DNA from: Chloroflexi bacterium 54-19 | Lineage (GTDB): Bacteria > Chloroflexota > Chloroflexia > Chloroheliales > Chloroheliaceae | Length of the DNA: 64,000 nucleotides | NCBI GenBank assembly: GCA_001898225.1 | Contig: MKTJ01000057.1 | Span: 186,077-250,076, forward strand | Reading direction: 5' to 3' | The notes under the pieces: model-generated | Databases searched by the model: none | What the model saw: only the letters and a program-made list of their open reading frames with translations | Told to the model about the DNA's origin: nothing | In this document: in pieces, positions 18,878-27,066 of the stretch | Numbering within the stretch: position 1 is the first letter of the stretch | Layout of the letters: each line of letters starts with the position of its first letter | Made by a program: the position numbers and the translations under genes

Positions 18878-19510
18878 ATGCCAAATAAAAAGCTTTGGGG
18901 GTTTGGTCTTGCTTTTAGCATGGCTTCGGTCCTGGCTTTAGTTGCCCTTTTAGCAGTTCCGCTTTTAACCATGGCTTCGGGCAATCGAATTTACTATACC
19001 CCGGTGGAAAGCAGTTTCACCCCGGCAGGTTCTTTCGGTAGTATGACTGCGGAAGGTTATGGTAAAGGTATCAACAAACTGGTTATTAATGCCGGTCCGA
19101 CTGCCTATACCGTTAATTTTACAATTAACAACACCAACAACGGCACTATAGGCACCACTTATTATCAAACCCGTAAAGGCCCCGGCAACAACGACCTTTC
19201 TCCTAACGTAAAATTATCTCCGGATGGTGATTTTACCAACGCTACCAATTACACTTCCCTCAACTTTACAGATGCTACGACCGACGTCAACCTGTATGTC
19301 CAGGTCGAGGTACCACCCTGCACCAGCGGTAATGTCGGGACTTTCCGCATCCAGGCCCACCCTGGTGGGACGGCAAACCAGGGCAACGGCCCCGGAGTCG
19401 TCGTTTACATCAATTGCACCGGTTACACTGTCCCGGAAGAAACTCCGCCACCTGGCACCTGCTATGACTACTATGGTAACCCTATCGTTTGCCTGCCACC
19501 CGACCAATAG
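18878..19510 (+). CDS. Small secreted protein, Asn/Thr-rich
   Basis: A 210-residue protein with a typical signal peptide (LWGFGLAFSMASVLALVALL, cleavage near MASGN). The mature part is rich in Asn, Thr, Gly and Tyr, has a beta-sandwich appearance (VNFTINNTNNGT, DVNLYVQVEVPP) and contains four Cys (PPCTSG, YINCTG, GTCYDY and IVCLPP). It resembles pilin-like or structural surface proteins, but I do not recognise the family. The ATG has GGAG 8 bases upstream. The next gene, a membrane glycosyltransferase, starts 107 bases downstream; the abundance of Asn and Thr makes this protein a possible glycosylation target, which is inference only. Confidence 0.7.
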   Translation: MPNKKLWGFGLAFSMASVLALVALLAVPLLTMASGNRIYYTPVESSFTPAGSFGSMTAEGYGKGINKLVINAGPTAYTVNFTINNTNNGTIGTTYYQTRKGPGNNDLSPNVKLSPDGDFTNATNYTSLNFTDATTDVNLYVQVEVPPCTSGNVGTFRIQAHPGGTANQGNGPGVVVYINCTGYTVPEETPPPGTCYDYYGNPIVCLPPDQ

Positions 19511-19617
19511 GGTTCTATCTTTAAGGTAACAATCAAGGTCTATGAGCCGGAACCCGGAGGATAAGAAATAGTCATTCTCACGGCCCGGCCATAGCCCATT
19601 ACAAGGATCGGCGGCGC

Positions 19618-21252
19618 GTGCTTACCCAAAACCCTCAAGAAGATATCCTCCAAACCGAAAATCTCTCCATCTCAGATTCTGACTTGCTTACACAAAAAGT
19701 TGGAAGTTTTCGTTTTGTAAAACAAAATTGGCCCCTTATTTTATTAACTGTGCTGGCTTACCTGGGTCGCTTAGCCACTGTGCCGGATTTTATCGAGTCA
19801 AGGGACGGCCTCCTTTTCTTGCGTGGTATCGAGCATTATTCGGTGGTTGAGCTTCGTCCCCAATGGCCTGGTTACCCGGTTTATATCTGGGCGGGGAAAC
19901 TGTTCGGGTTACTTTATAACAACCCCATCCTAGCCCTTCACATGGTCAGTATTTTGGCCTCCACCCTGACCCTCTGGCCCATCGCAAAACTGGCTTTACT
20001 GTGGTACCGCTTTTTAAAGCCGGGCGAGAGTTCCCATGCTAATTGGGTTGGCTTAACTGCCGCCCTGGCCTGGGTTTTATTACCACTCTCCTGGTTGGGA
20101 GGCAGCGAGATTTTCAGCGACCCGCTGGGACTTTTAATTGGCCTGACTTTTTTCTGGCTTGCCTGCCGTTCTATCGAAAACCGTCCCGGAAGTGCCCTTT
20201 ACCTGCCGGTGGCGGGCCTGCTGGCGGGTCTGATGCTTGGCACCCGCTTATCTTATCTGGTTTTACTGCTACCACTCGTCTATGCGGTCTGGATTAACCG
20301 GAGCCAACCGGTCTTTGGCTGGAAAAAGGGACCACTTTTATTACCCCTGGCTGTTGCTTTATGCTTTGGACTGGCGGTAACCCTCTGGTTGGGCTGGCAA
20401 CTTCTGATGGACGGTTGGAAGTATTTTCAAGCCGGTGATACGCACCTGGTCGGACATTACACCGAATGGGGCGGAAGCGTCTCTACCGACAAAAATATAC
20501 TTACCCGGCCTTTACGAATGTTTGAAACCCTGGCAGTCTACGGGTTGGGGAGTTGGTGGCCCGGTCTTTCGTTTACACGTTTACCAACTACGTTCGGCTT
20601 ACTGGCCTTACTGGTTTCTGGAACCGCCACTTTAGCCCGCCGCAAGTTGAGTCCTCCTCTTTTAATGGCTTTGCTCTGGGTAGGACCCTATTTTGCCTGG
20701 ATTCTTCTGGGTAATGATGTGGATTTAGCCCGGTATGAGTTTCCCCTGGTTGCTTTGCTGTGCATCCTGGTAGGTCTGGGCTTACCTTCGAGAAAATGGG
20801 TTAAAATCCTGGCAATCCCTGTTATTAGTTTGTGCATGGCATTGGTAACCGTTCCCCAGGCCCTCGAACACCATACCCACCCACCCGTTGGAGAACAACT
20901 GGCAACCTATGCCTCCCAAAATTCTGGGGATGCTGCCTTTATTGTTAACGACGACACCTCGCCTTTAATCTTCTTCCTGGTCGATGAAGCCCCAGAAAGT
21001 TACAGTTTACGTGTTGCGACACCTGATTTAGAAAAGGAAACCGCTAATTTGGAAAAGTCCGGCCATACGGTCTATGTTACGGCCTTACCCGGTACCGCTT
21101 TGCCTGGGAATAATTGGGTTCCGGTAGCCCGGTTTTGCCGGGGCAAGTTTATGGAGTCACGCGGACCGTTAGAGGTCTGGTTATACCAGCATAACCCGGC
21201 AGCGACTGCCAGCCTGGCTCCTTTGCAATGTGAGCCTTACCAGGCCGGTTAA
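19618..21252 (+). CDS. Integral membrane glycosyltransferase (GT-C, GT39-like)
   Basis: A 544-residue protein with about ten to twelve hydrophobic helices between residues ~40 and ~430 and a soluble C-terminal part (~430-544). The early loop DFIESRDGLLFLRGIEHYSV carries acidic residues where GT-C enzymes have their catalytic Asp or Glu, and the next loop (PQWPGYPVYIW) fits the Dol-P-Man/ArnT-like layout. Such enzymes move a sugar from a polyprenyl phosphate to a protein or lipid outside the membrane. The acceptor is unknown. GTG start with AAGGAT upstream; other starts are possible. The next gene begins 6 bases after the stop, which points to translational coupling with the flippase-like protein. 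Confidence 0.75.
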   Translation: MLTQNPQEDILQTENLSISDSDLLTQKVGSFRFVKQNWPLILLTVLAYLGRLATVPDFIESRDGLLFLRGIEHYSVVELRPQWPGYPVYIWAGKLFGLLYNNPILALHMVSILASTLTLWPIAKLALLWYRFLKPGESSHANWVGLTAALAWVLLPLSWLGGSEIFSDPLGLLIGLTFFWLACRSIENRPGSALYLPVAGLLAGLMLGTRLSYLVLLLPLVYAVWINRSQPVFGWKKGPLLLPLAVALCFGLAVTLWLGWQLLMDGWKYFQAGDTHLVGHYTEWGGSVSTDKNILTRPLRMFETLAVYGLGSWWPGLSFTRLPTTFGLLALLVSGTATLARRKLSPPLLMALLWVGPYFAWILLGNDVDLARYEFPLVALLCILVGLGLPSRKWVKILAIPVISLCMALVTVPQALEHHTHPPVGEQLATYASQNSGDAAFIVNDDTSPLIFFLVDEAPESYSLRVATPDLEKETANLEKSGHTVYVTALPGTALPGNNWVPVARFCRGKFMESRGPLEVWLYQHNPAATASLAPLQCEPYQAG

Positions 21253-21258
21253 AAATGT

Positions 21259-22344
21259 TTGCAAGCAAGGATAATTAAGGTGTTCAAAGCCTTTACCAAT
21301 TTTTCGAGGCCAGGCCCGGTCAGGGGCTGTCTTCTCAAAACCCCGGCCCTGTCCCGCCCAAAGAATTACAAGCGAGTTTTTTTACGTGTGCTTATTACAG
21401 TCATTTTGGTTGGACTGCTTTCCCGCTTGAATTTGGACTGGCAGCAAATAGGCGCTGACCTCTCTCATGCTAACTTGTGGCTGGCATTAGGGTCGGTTGG
21501 GTTAATCTTTCCCATAATCGGCCTGAAAGCCTGGCGCTGGAAATTTATTCTCGGTAATTACCGGATAAAAATTTTGCTGAAAGAAGCTACCGGCCTCTAT
21601 GGTCTCGGTTTGTCGGCGGGAAGCGTTACACCAGGTCAGGTCGGCGATTTTATAAAGGCACTTTCCTTGCAGGATAAAGGTTACTCCCTGGCGAAAGGTA
21701 TGGCATCGACCCTGGTAGACCGCCTCTTTGATATGTTTGTACTCGTTTTGTTAGCGCTCTGGGGATTATTACAGCTTGGCAGCGGTTTTTATGGCGATTT
21801 GCCCCTCCTCCTGGGTTTCCTGGCCCTGACCGGTCTGGGCCTCCTGGTACTGGTGGTACCGCGCCTTTCGACTTTTATTTTCAACGACCTTTTAGGAAAA
21901 GTCCTTGACCGGAAATCCCGTAAAGGCAATGGCATAGTCCAATTGGAAGAATCTTTAGAAAACCCGGCCTCTCCTTACCGGCAATTGGGCCTGGCATGTA
22001 TCGGAACCTCCTTCTTTTTGACCCTGGCAACGGCGGGCCTGGCGGTTGGCCGGACCTGGCTCCTGGCTCTGGCGCTTGGGGCAAATATTTCATTTATGAA
22101 TGTCCTGGCAATAAGCACCCTGGCGACTATCGCCAGCCTGGTGCCGTTTACCATTGGTGGAATAGGTGTGCGCGACCTGGCCCTGGTAACCATAATGACA
22201 CAGTTGGGTTATCCGGGCTATTTGGCGGTTAGTCTTTCAACGTTGCTCTTGCTGGTTAATTTGCTTAATTTCCCGGCGGGTTATATTGTCTGGTTCTCTT
22301 TCAAGTCCTCAAATGGCTTAAAATCGGGTGCAAATCTCAAATAA
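21259..22344 (+). CDS. LPG synthase TM-domain (YbhN/AglD-like) membrane protein
   Basis: A 361-residue protein with eight or so membrane helices and the features of the lysylphosphatidylglycerol synthase transmembrane family (PF03706): an early LNLDWQQIGADLSHAN segment, LKAWRWKFILG, the GLGLSAGSVTPGQVGDFIKA loop, ASTLVDRLFDM, and PFTIGGIGVRDLAL near the end. It lacks the C-terminal aminoacyl-transfer domain of MprF, so it is not an LPG synthase by itself; stand-alone members are linked to lipid or polyprenyl-sugar flipping. The open frame begins at TTG (21259), but GTG at 21280 with AAGG before it may be the true start. Coupled with the glycosyltransferase upstream. Confidence 0.82.
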   Translation: MQARIIKVFKAFTNFSRPGPVRGCLLKTPALSRPKNYKRVFLRVLITVILVGLLSRLNLDWQQIGADLSHANLWLALGSVGLIFPIIGLKAWRWKFILGNYRIKILLKEATGLYGLGLSAGSVTPGQVGDFIKALSLQDKGYSLAKGMASTLVDRLFDMFVLVLLALWGLLQLGSGFYGDLPLLLGFLALTGLGLLVLVVPRLSTFIFNDLLGKVLDRKSRKGNGIVQLEESLENPASPYRQLGLACIGTSFFLTLATAGLAVGRTWLLALALGANISFMNVLAISTLATIASLVPFTIGGIGVRDLALVTIMTQLGYPGYLAVSLSTLLLLVNLLNFPAGYIVWFSFKSSNGLKSGANLK

Positions 22345-22539
22345 AAACTTGTTCGAAATGAGTAAAGTATTTATTGCGGAAAGACTATCCGTAACTTGAA
22401 CTATTTTTGTGGCGGCCTGTAAAATTCCTTTCAATTCAACATAAGCCAGGGCATTGAGGGGGCTGGTGCCGGTAGCCCTTGCAATCTTGCTTAATTACCC
22501 TATGTATTCCTTAAATTGGGCTTAATTTAACGGTTCCTG

Positions 22540-23982
22540 CTACCAGGGGCCCTGCCGCAGTGGCAAAGGGTCAACCGTTTTAGCCTGGCTATCTGCCAGC
22601 AGCCTGAACATTTCAAGTTGAACCCCCAGGTAGGAAGGGTCGTTCCAGAGATTGTTTCTTTCAAGAGGGTCCGTTTCCAGGTCGTAAAGCTCACCCATGT
22701 TTAACCCGTGAAAGTTGACCAGTTTGTAACGGTTGCTCCTTACCATGGTCGCGAAAGGAAGGGGGTCTTTATGCCAGGGCATCGCATTATAGTATTCCGA
22801 ATAAACATAATCGCGGGAAGCCTGTCCATCCTCCTGTCCGGTCAGGGTAGGCCAGAGCGAAACACCTTGCATCCCCTCGTATACCGGCAAACCCACGGCT
22901 TCTAGCAGCGTCGGTGCTATGTCTACCAGTTCAACCAGGTTATCGTGGCGGCCACCCTGCCGGATTACACCGGGCCAGGAGATAACCAGGGGCAGATGAA
23001 TGGCCGGTTCGTAAAAATAGGGACCTTTAAGATAAATACCGTGGTCGCCCAGCATTTCGCCGTGGTCGGTCATAAAAATAACCAGGGTATTTTCAAGCTG
23101 GCCGGTTTTTTCAAGAAGGGTTATCAAGCGGCCCACCTGCTCATCAATCAAATCGACCATGGCCCAGTAAGCCGCTTTAATCAGCCGGTGATCCTGCTCA
23201 TTCATCTGGTCGAAAGGGTACAGACTGGGTTGGTTGTAGGCCCCGCGATGGTCCATTTGTTGAAAGATAGGCTTATTGGCTAATTCACCTTCGGCGTAAT
23301 TTGGTAATGGCAGTTCATCAAGCACCGGCAGATAGCGTTCCAGGTAATCCTGGGGTGGGCTAAAGGGGTGGTGCGGGTCGTAAACATTTAGCGAGAAGAG
23401 CCAGTTTTCCCCGGCCTGGCTGGCTTCTTTGATAAAGTCCAAAGCCCGGTCCACGCACCAGGTGGTCTGGTGATACTCGGCGGGCAGGCTGGTCTGGACA
23501 AACTGGGAGCCCCTGTAAGGGGTGCGTTTGAAGGTTAGACCCTGCTCGGCCAGCCAGTTGGTATACTGGTTGGTCGGCCAATCCGCGTCAGGGTGATGGG
23601 ACCAGTAAAAGGTTTCGTAGCCGTCATCAATTCTCCGCTCGGTAGCCAGGGAAACTTTAGGGTTACAGGCTGAAAGATGAAGTTTGCCGGAGAGCCCACA
23701 CCTGTACCCGGCCTCGGCCAGGAGTTTTGTCACCAGCACTTCGTCTGGTGGGATAGATTGGCCGTTCTGGCGGGTGCGGGTAGTCCTCGGATAACGACCG
23801 GTCAGGAAACTGGCCCGGCTGGGTGTACAGACCGGGCTCTGCCCAAAACAGTTCTCAAAAAGAACACCGCTCTGGGCCAGCCGGTCAATATTTGGCGTTT
23901 TTACGTAAGGATTTCCGTACACTCCCAGTGTATCCAGGCGTTGCTGGTCGGTGCAAATCCACAAAATATTCGGTCGTTTCAT
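22540..23982 (-). CDS. Sulfatase (formylglycine type)
   Basis: A 480-residue sulfatase of the alkaline phosphatase superfamily. The N-terminal NILWICTDQQR supplies the metal-binding Asp; the CTPSR motif with Cys52 is the signature converted to formylglycine, and GRYPRTTRTR follows. FMTDHGEMLGDHG (about residues 300-315) supplies the second metal-binding Asp and His. Length is typical. No signal peptide, so it is probably cytoplasmic, like choline sulfatase and several sugar sulfatases; the exact substrate cannot be read. The enzyme that makes formylglycine is not in this window. The ATG has only a weak ribosome site. It is convergent with the flippase-like gene. Confidence 0.88.
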   Translation of the reverse strand: MKRPNILWICTDQQRLDTLGVYGNPYVKTPNIDRLAQSGVLFENCFGQSPVCTPSRASFLTGRYPRTTRTRQNGQSIPPDEVLVTKLLAEAGYRCGLSGKLHLSACNPKVSLATERRIDDGYETFYWSHHPDADWPTNQYTNWLAEQGLTFKRTPYRGSQFVQTSLPAEYHQTTWCVDRALDFIKEASQAGENWLFSLNVYDPHHPFSPPQDYLERYLPVLDELPLPNYAEGELANKPIFQQMDHRGAYNQPSLYPFDQMNEQDHRLIKAAYWAMVDLIDEQVGRLITLLEKTGQLENTLVIFMTDHGEMLGDHGIYLKGPYFYEPAIHLPLVISWPGVIRQGGRHDNLVELVDIAPTLLEAVGLPVYEGMQGVSLWPTLTGQEDGQASRDYVYSEYYNAMPWHKDPLPFATMVRSNRYKLVNFHGLNMGELYDLETDPLERNNLWNDPSYLGVQLEMFRLLADSQAKTVDPLPLRQGPW

Positions 23983-24387
23983 TCTTTTTATATTTTCCCC
24001 AAAACTAACTCTAAATTCTCCCTGGCAAGGGCCCGAAATAACTTCGTAAAAAGGATTTTGAACCCGTAAGGCTATCCAGGCATATGAATTTTTGTAACTT
24101 TAGCCGGTCCAGAAAGCGCAGATTGAATTTTCAGGTCCACTTAGCTTATTGAGTATAACCGTTTTTCTCGAACCTTTCAAAGCTCAGCCTGAGGTTTAGC
24201 CCCTGGTTTTGATTACTACCTTTGTCCAATCGTTAACCGAGGCTAGATTCATTTATGCCTTTATTTTTACCTTAAAGTATTAAAATTGGATAAGGAGCGA
24301 AAACTTGCGGTTATCCGAATAAAATTCCTTTTAGAAAGGTGGTAACCAAAGTTAAGCTAAACTGTAAGGCAGAAACGAGGGGTAACT
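23983..24387. other. Intergenic region between divergent genes
   Basis: 405 bases between the sulfatase and the DUF4386 gene. No coding frame, hairpin or clear promoter was seen. It should hold both promoters. Confidence 0.4.
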
Positions 24388-25110
24388 ATGATTACAGAGA
24401 AGAATGCCCCCAGGCTTTTAGGTATAGCCTTTTTGTTTGTGTTTATTGTAAGTTTGGTTAGCGGGATGTTGTTTAAGGCTGCGGCTGGCACAGATGCTAA
24501 TATAAATGATATTCTCAATCACATTTCAAATAACTCTGGCCTACTCCAGACAAGCGTCCTGTTTGGCGTTATCAACAGCAGTGGAATTGTGGTACTAGCG
24601 CTGCTTTTATATACTGTCTTAAACAAACAAAACAAAGTTTTAGCTCTTTTTGCCCTGGGATGGTGGCTGGCAGAAGCCTTTATCTATGCCGCAAGTACCA
24701 TAGCAGCCTTTAGCCTGTTACCTTTAAGCCAGGATTATGTCCAGGCCGGGATACCCCAGAATTCTTTTTATCAAACCCTGGGTGAGTTTCTTTACAACGG
24801 ATTTTACACTTTTGGAAGCGGCACAATTCACATGTGGTTCTACTGCATCGGTGGAATTGCATGGTATTCTTTATTTTACCAGTCCAGGTATATACCGCGG
24901 GTAATATCACTGTGGGGCCTTATCGTGGTGCTGGTGGGATTGATTGGAATTGTGTTTGAATTCTTTGGGTTTGAAGTACCGATTTATGTTTATCTTCCAA
25001 TTGCCCCGTTTGAAATTACCCTTGGGTTATGGTTATTGATTAAGGGCATTAAGGATAAACCAGAAACATTTCAAATTACTAAGCACTTAAACGTGAAATT
25101 ATCGAATTAG
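24388..25110 (+). CDS. DUF4386 family membrane protein
   Basis: A 240-residue membrane protein with six or seven helices. The opening ARLLGIAFLFVFIVSLVSG-like segment, the central LYTVLNKQNKVLALFALGWWLAEA region and the IPRVISLWGLIVVLVGLIG segment match the DUF4386 family, whose function is unknown. The ATG has GAGGGG upstream. Base composition is a little more AT-rich than the neighbours. It stands alone, and no partner gene suggests a role. Confidence 0.8.
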   Translation: MITEKNAPRLLGIAFLFVFIVSLVSGMLFKAAAGTDANINDILNHISNNSGLLQTSVLFGVINSSGIVVLALLLYTVLNKQNKVLALFALGWWLAEAFIYAASTIAAFSLLPLSQDYVQAGIPQNSFYQTLGEFLYNGFYTFGSGTIHMWFYCIGGIAWYSLFYQSRYIPRVISLWGLIVVLVGLIGIVFEFFGFEVPIYVYLPIAPFEITLGLWLLIKGIKDKPETFQITKHLNVKLSN

Positions 25111-25461
25111 TAGCCTGACATAGGCTCAAAAATATCCTGTCCGGGGTTTGGCAGTCCCCATTAATTACTTGCTCGAAGGTATCCTGACACGACCTTGCCA
25201 ATCTACTTTTTATTACCTCAATTTTGGCGTCGTAATAAAAGGCGAAACCACCTTGCCCACCAGGTATTAACAGGCAATCTCTAGAACCTGCCCATATAAT
25301 TTTGCATCCTACAAGTGGTAAAAATAAACACCTGTTATAAAGTTGAGTAAAGAAATTTGAAACTATTTTCGGACTTTCCGCGTCATTCAAGAAACCGGGG
25401 AGATTACCGGGTTGGTTGAGTTAAGGTAACCATATAAATTGTTCGCCGGTCGGTTAATATC
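25111..25461. other. Intergenic region upstream of the sigma factor gene
   Basis: 351 bases. A 103-codon open frame on the minus strand (to 25390) covers much of it, but it has no recognisable domain, no good ribosome site, and overlaps the end of the DUF4386 gene, so it is not called. The promoter of the sigma factor operon should lie near the right end; ECF operons are often self-regulated, but no clear motif was seen. Confidence 0.4.
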
Positions 25462-26070
25462 ATGGCAATGTTTAGAGAAGACCAAAAACAGGATATTCCC
25501 CCTCCGCCAACCGGTGAAATTGAACTGGTCCAGTCCGCCTCAAAAGGCGAGTTCGAGTCGTTTGAAAAACTTGTCGAAATCTACCTGGATGGGCTCTGGC
25601 GATATGCCCTGCGCATCCTGGGTAACGAAGAAGACGCTAAAGACGCGGTCCAGCAGACCCTAATCCAGGCCCATCAATCAATTGCTGGTTTGCGACAACC
25701 TGAAAAGTTCCGCTCCTGGCTTTTTAAAATTAACCGCAATAAGTGTTTTGATATTTTAAGGAAAACAGGGGATAGGTCTGGCTCAGAAATAAGCCTGACC
25801 CAGGAGATGGATGCCGGTAGTTTAACCGACCTGACCAGTCACGCTCCTTTGCCGGGCGAAATCATTGAACGCCAGGAGACCCGCCAGGTAATCCGCCAGG
25901 GGATAAATGCTTTGCCGTCCAAACAGCGCCAGGTGGCGGCTATGCGCTATGCCACCGACCTGACTTTTCAAGAGATTGGAGAAGTGCTTGGCCTTAACGA
26001 AAATACGGTTAAAACCTTATTCCAACGGGCCAAAGCGGGGTTGCGGTTTTATTTGCGCAGACATCTTTAA
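25462..26070 (+). CDS. ECF-type RNA polymerase sigma factor
   Basis: A 202-residue sigma-70 family factor of the extracytoplasmic-function type: only regions 2 and 4 are present. Region 2 covers about residues 40-110 (GLWRYALRILGNEEDAKDAVQQ, FRSWLFKINRNKCFDILRK). Region 4 covers about 145-200 (LPSKQRQVAAMRYATDLTFQEIG then LNENTVKTLFQRAKAGL). It directs RNA polymerase to a small regulon in response to an envelope or other signal. The next gene, 80 bases downstream, encodes a one-pass membrane protein likely to control it. A second in-frame ATG is two codons downstream; the first is used. Confidence 0.92.
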   Translation: MAMFREDQKQDIPPPPTGEIELVQSASKGEFESFEKLVEIYLDGLWRYALRILGNEEDAKDAVQQTLIQAHQSIAGLRQPEKFRSWLFKINRNKCFDILRKTGDRSGSEISLTQEMDAGSLTDLTSHAPLPGEIIERQETRQVIRQGINALPSKQRQVAAMRYATDLTFQEIGEVLGLNENTVKTLFQRAKAGLRFYLRRHL

Positions 26071-26150
26071 AGCCCAGGTTTGCTGTCTGGATAAACCCGG
26101 TCACTCTATATACTTGAAAAATAAGTATTAAAATTATTCAGGATAATCTA

Positions 26151-26978
26151 ATGAAACCAGGTAAAACTTTCGGCCCTGAAACCCCGTCGAATGAGGATGA
26201 TATTGAACAAATTTTTGAACTCAGCCGCTCTGAAGAAAAAGCTAATTGGGCCGACTTCAGACCGACCCTTGACAGGTTACGCCTTAATTCCGGGCAAACC
26301 TCACTACACCGGAGGGCAAAATTCTTTAGCTTGCCGCGCCTGGTAATGGCCGGAATGGCCGCCGTAATTGTGGTTCTGGCGCTTGGGCTGGTAACCATCA
26401 CACTGCTTACCCCCAAAGAGGTGACCCCCACTCCTGTCGCGAATCAGCCCGTCCCACCTGCCAGTACCACTACACCCTTGCCCGCCAATGTGATTACCTT
26501 ACCCCCTACCATCTCGACCGCCCAGGCCCCGGTAACCGCAAATGGTCCGGTCAGTCAGGCTACTAACCCGACCCTAACTCCCGACGGCTCGACCAATCCC
26601 ACCCAAGCTGCCGCCGTCCCGACGAAACTGGCGATTCAAACCCCAATTGGAGCGGTTGCGAATACGCCGGTATCCAGCACCGGTTCACCTGTGACGATTT
26701 TTGGCACCTTATTATCCTTAAGCGGAAACGGCAATAATACGGTCCTGAATGTCAGGACTACCGAGGGGGTGGTGGTGGTCAAAGTAACCAGCGCCACCAG
26801 TTTTGACAATCCTGATGCGGCTAAAGGTAGCGATTTGTCTTCCCTGGTGGCAGGCACGACCCTTTCCGCCACCGGCACCTTTAATGCCCAGGGCCAACTT
26901 GAAGCAACCACCCTGACCCTTAATCCCCAGGATAGGCCACCCCTGGTTACGCCCGGTTTCCCGGATGATACCAAGTAA
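26151..26978 (+). CDS. One-pass membrane protein with DUF5666-like domain, putative anti-sigma factor
   Basis: A 275-residue protein: a cytoplasmic N-terminal part (~residues 1-62, acidic at first, then ANWADFRPTLDRLR), one membrane helix (~64-86), a long Thr/Pro/Ala linker (~90-180), and a C-terminal beta domain (~182-270, ITV-type strands such as GTLLSLSGNGNN, ending in GTFNAQGQLEATTLTL) that looks like DUF5666. The position right after an ECF sigma gene and the inside-helix-outside layout fit an anti-sigma factor. However, there is no HxxxCxxC zinc anti-sigma motif, so if it is one it is of a different class. A terminator follows, supporting a two-gene operon. Confidence 0.7.
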   Translation: MKPGKTFGPETPSNEDDIEQIFELSRSEEKANWADFRPTLDRLRLNSGQTSLHRRAKFFSLPRLVMAGMAAVIVVLALGLVTITLLTPKEVTPTPVANQPVPPASTTTPLPANVITLPPTISTAQAPVTANGPVSQATNPTLTPDGSTNPTQAAAVPTKLAIQTPIGAVANTPVSSTGSPVTIFGTLLSLSGNGNNTVLNVRTTEGVVVVKVTSATSFDNPDAAKGSDLSSLVAGTTLSATGTFNAQGQLEATTLTLNPQDRPPLVTPGFPDDTK

Positions 26979-26983
26979 CAAAC

Positions 26984-27020
26984 AAAACCCCTGCCAGGAA
27001 ATTTCCTTAACAGGGGTTTT
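26984..27020. terminator. Bidirectional terminator between convergent genes
   Basis: AAAACCCCTG and its exact complement CAGGGGTTTT (10 bp) surround a 17-base loop. Adenines on one side and thymines on the other let it act in both directions. It ends the sigma/anti-sigma operon (stop at 26978) and probably the minus-strand subtilase gene (stop at 27067). Confidence 0.85.
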
Positions 27021-27066
27021 GATTTTGGAAGCCGAACTAACCGCCCGGCCTCTTTTTAACCGGTAA

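Noticed and set aside
25079..25390. 103-codon open frame on the minus strand before the sigma factor
   Set aside because: Overlaps the DUF4386 gene end, has no domain or ribosome site; likely chance.
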